64,000 bases of DNA. It comes from Flavicella sp965243265. GTDB lineage: Bacteria; Bacteroidota; Bacteroidia; Flavobacteriales; Flavobacteriaceae. Of this stretch, positions 61,313-64,000 are shown one piece after another (position 1 is the stretch's first letter; each line of letters opens with the position of its first letter). A program made the position numbers and the translations under genes. The stretch is taken from NCBI GenBank assembly GCA_965243265.1, contig CBDEUL010000006.1:62001-126000 (forward strand), in the 5' to 3' direction. Under the pieces are notes generated by a model. That model worked only from the letters and a program-made list of their open reading frames with translations, was not told where the DNA came from and did not search any database.

Positions 61313-64000
61313 TTAGTCTTCTAAACGAACGTCTAATCCTAAACCTTTCAGTTCGTGCATTAATACGTTGAATGACTCTGGTAAACCTGGTTCTGGCATT
61401 TGCTCTCACCTTTTACGATTGCTTCGTAAGTTTTAGCTCTTCCCATTACATCATCAGATTTCACAGTTAAGATCTCTCTCAAAATACTAGATGCTCCATA
61501 AGCCTCTAATGCCCATACTTCCATTTCTCCAAAACGTTGACCTCCAAATTGAGCTTTACCTCCAAGTGGTTGTTGCGTAATTAATGAGTATGGTCCAATA
61601 GAACGTGCGTGCATCTTATCTTCGATCATATGTCCTAATTTGATCATATAAATAATACCTACAGTTGCTGGTTGATCAAAACGTTTTCCTGTTCCTCCAT
61701 CATATAAGTATGTATGTCCAAATCTAGGTACACCTGCTTCATCAGTCAATGTATTTATTTGATCTAATGATGCTCCATCAAAAATTGGAGTTGCATATGT
61801 TTGACCTAGTTTTTGACCAGCCCATCCTAATACAGTTTCATAAATCTGACCAATATTCATACGAGATGGTACTCCTAATGGATTCAATACGATATCTACT
61901 GGTGTTCCATCTTCTAAGAAAGGCATATCTTCTGCTCTTACAATACGAGCTACAATACCTTTATTACCATGACGTCCTGCCATTTTATCACCAACTTTTA
62001 ACTTACGTTTCTTAGCGATGTAAATCTTAGCTAATTTTAAGATTCCTGCTGGTAACTCATCTCCTACACTAATTGTAAACTTACTACGACGTAACGTTCC
62101 TTGTAAGTCACTTACTTTAATTTTATAGTTGTGAATTAATTCACTAATTAAAGCATTTAAAGCATCATCGGTAGTCCAAGATCCTTTTGTTAAGTGCGTA
62201 TAGTCATTTACTGAATTCAACATCTTTAATGTGAATTTCTTCCCTTTAGGGAATACATCTTCACCTAAATCATTTTGAACTCCTTGTGATGTTTTTCCTG
62301 TAACTAAGTTGAATAATTTTTCAATCAATTCATCTTTTAAGTTATCAAAGTTTACTGCAAAAGTAGTTTCTAATTTTGCTATTTCTTCTTTATCACGAGT
62401 ACGTTTTGACTTGTCTTTTACCGCTCTTTGGAATAATTTTTTATCAATTACAACTCCTCTTAGAGATGGTGAAGCTTTTAATGATGCGTCTTTTACATCT
62501 CCTGCTTTATCTCCAAAGATTGCACGTAATAATTTTTCTTCTGGCGTAGGGTCAGATTCACCTTTTGGAGTAATTTTACCTATTAAGATGTCTCCTGGCT
62601 TCACTTCTGCTCCAATACGAATCATTCCATTTTCATCCAATTCTTTTGTTGCCTCTTCAGAAACATTAGGAATATCATTAGTCAACTCTTCGCTTCCTAA
62701 TTTAGTATCTCTAACATCTAAAGAATACTCATCAATATGAATAGATGTAAATATATCTTCTCTAACAACTCTTTCTGAAATCACAATCGCATCCTCAAAG
62801 TTATACCCTTTCCAAGGCATAAAGGCTACTTTCATATTTCTTCCTAAGGCTAATTCACCTTTTTGTGTTGCATATCCTTCACATAGAACTTGTCCTTCTT
62901 CAACTCTATCACCTTTCTTTACAATTGGCTTTAGGTTAATGTTAGTTCCTTGGTTTGTTTTTCTAAACTTGATAAGGTCATAAGATTTCTCATCAACGTC
63001 AAAACTTACTAATCTTTCTTCGTCTGTTCTATCGTATTTGATGGTAATTTTATTGGCATCAACGTACTCTACAACTCCACTTCCTTCTGCGTTGATTAAG
63101 ATTCTAGAGTCTTTTGCTACTCTACGCTCTAAACCTGTTCCTACAATAGGTGCTTCTGGACGTAACAATGGTACTGCTTGACGCATCATGTTTGACCCCA
63201 TCAATGCACGGTTAGCATCATCATGTTCCAAGAAAGGTATCAACGATGCTGAAATAGACGCAATCTGGTTTGGAGATACATCCATATAGCTTACTTCTTT
63301 AGGAGCCACTACTGGGTAATCTGCTTCCTCTCTTGAAATAATCTTATCAGCCACAAAGTTTCCACTTTCATCTAATGGTAAATTAGATTGTGCAAATTTG
63401 TGTCCTTCTTCTTCTTCTGCACTTAAATAAATAGGTTCGTCTTTGATGTTTACAACACCTTCTTTAACCTCTCTATATGCTGTTTCAATAAACCCTAAGT
63501 GATTCACTTTTGCATATACTGCCAAAGATGAAATCAAACCAATATTTGGTCCCTCAGGAGTTTCTATCGGACATAAACGTCCATAGTGTGTATAGTGTAC
63601 ATCACGTACCTCGAAACCTGCTCTTTCTCTTGAAAGTCCTCCAGGTCCTAAGGCAGATAATCTACGCTTATGAGTAATCTCAGCTAAAGGATTCGTTTGA
63701 TCCATAAATTGAGATAACTGGTTTGTTCCGAAGAAAGAGTTAATTACTGAAGACAACGTTTTAGCATTAATCAAATCAATAGGAGTAAACACCTCGTTGT
63801 CACGAACATTCATTCTTTCACGAATTGTACGTGCCATTCTAGATAATCCTACTCCAAATTGACTAGCTAATTGCTCTCCAACTGTTCTAACACGACGGTT
63901 AGATAAGTGATCAATATCATCAACTTCCGCTTTTGAGTTAATCAACTCAATAAGGTACTTAACAATAGTGATTATATCATTTTTAGTTAAAACTTTTGCG
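61313..64000 (-). CDS. rpoB: DNA-directed RNA polymerase beta subunit (5' truncated, frameshifted near the end)
   Basis: About 895 residues of the C-terminal two-thirds are in the window; the start lies past base 64000. The rifampicin-binding region FFGTNQLSQFMDQTNPLAEITHK and RRLSALGPGGL is wild-type in appearance, followed by SPYGRLCPIE-like HYGRLCPIETPEGPNIGLIS. GRNMKVAFMPWKGYNFEDA, GDKMAGRHGNKG and FGGQRFGEMEVWALEAYGA are catalytic and subunit-contact motifs. At 61399-61401 there are three T; a fourth lets KGESK run on to MPEPGLPESFNVLMHELKGL and LGLDVRLED, the normal end at 61313. As given the frame stops about 13 residues past this point. Confidence 0.96.

Noticed and set aside
1029..61401. 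Programmed ribosomal frameshifting in colD, gapA and rpoB
   Set aside because: The shift sites do not resemble known slippery heptamers with a following structure, the shifts go in different directions, and all lie in short homopolymers; sequence error explains them better.
1..64000. CRISPR array, tRNA genes, insertion sequences, prophage or a defence island
   Set aside because: No regularly spaced repeats, cloverleaf candidates, transposase or integrase frames, phage structural genes or known defence genes were seen on either strand.

Overview
The window is a chromosomal segment of a low-GC member of the Flavobacteriaceae (Bacteroidota). The grounds are the AT-rich coding sequence, type IX secretion and gliding genes (porU, porV, gldJ, gldA), Bacteroidota-only families (DUF5606, DUF5362, the DUF3467 protein behind rpoC), the TAnnTTTG type of -7 promoter element in front of many genes, and starts without clear Shine-Dalgarno sequences. 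I cannot name the genus. No tRNA, rRNA, CRISPR array, insertion sequence or prophage was seen.

Region 1 (1-19146) is a surface-glycan region. It opens with the 3' part of an MsbA-like ABC exporter, then a tight minus-strand operon: GT11 transferase, gmd, colC/fcl-like reductase-epimerase, colD. ColD has His188 in place of the PLP lysine, so the operon most likely makes GDP-L-colitose, and the GT11 enzyme would transfer it. Glycosyltransferases follow (three GT2, two GT4, a GT2-GT4 fusion, GT90, GT17) with two paralogous uncharacterised polysaccharide proteins. Many of these genes alternate in strand and several overlap at their stop codons. A housekeeping block (ruvX, def, DUF5606, mazG) splits the island.

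Region 2 (19216-30307) is cell-envelope and metabolic: a Hdr-like iron-sulfur pair, an MlaD-like protein and an AmiC-like amidase on the minus strand, facing lptD, serB, ridA and a class A penicillin-binding protein on the plus strand. Region 3 (30481-41022) holds the glycolytic pair pfkA-gapA with a LacI-type palindrome in front, a sugar nucleotidyltransferase, a very large TamB protein, tsaD, gldA and lipB. Region 4 (41031-52967) carries a KAS III-like enzyme, porU-porV facing gldJ-murF, a GlcNAc-kinase-like protein and a YwqE-type phosphatase. Region 5 (52964-64000) has a LysM/periplasmic-binding lipoprotein, guaA and the rpoB-rpoC-DUF3467 transcription unit; rpoB runs off the right edge.

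Three otherwise intact genes (colD, gapA, rpoB) each carry a one-base frameshift in a 3-4 base homopolymer, and tamB seems to lack its basic N-terminus for a similar reason. Since gapA and rpoB should be essential, sequencing or assembly errors are the likeliest cause. I found no clearly new biological system. The most interesting items are the colitose operon, the strand-alternating glycosyltransferase island with its paralogous unknown family, the operator in front of pfkA, and a 50-bp perfect palindrome.
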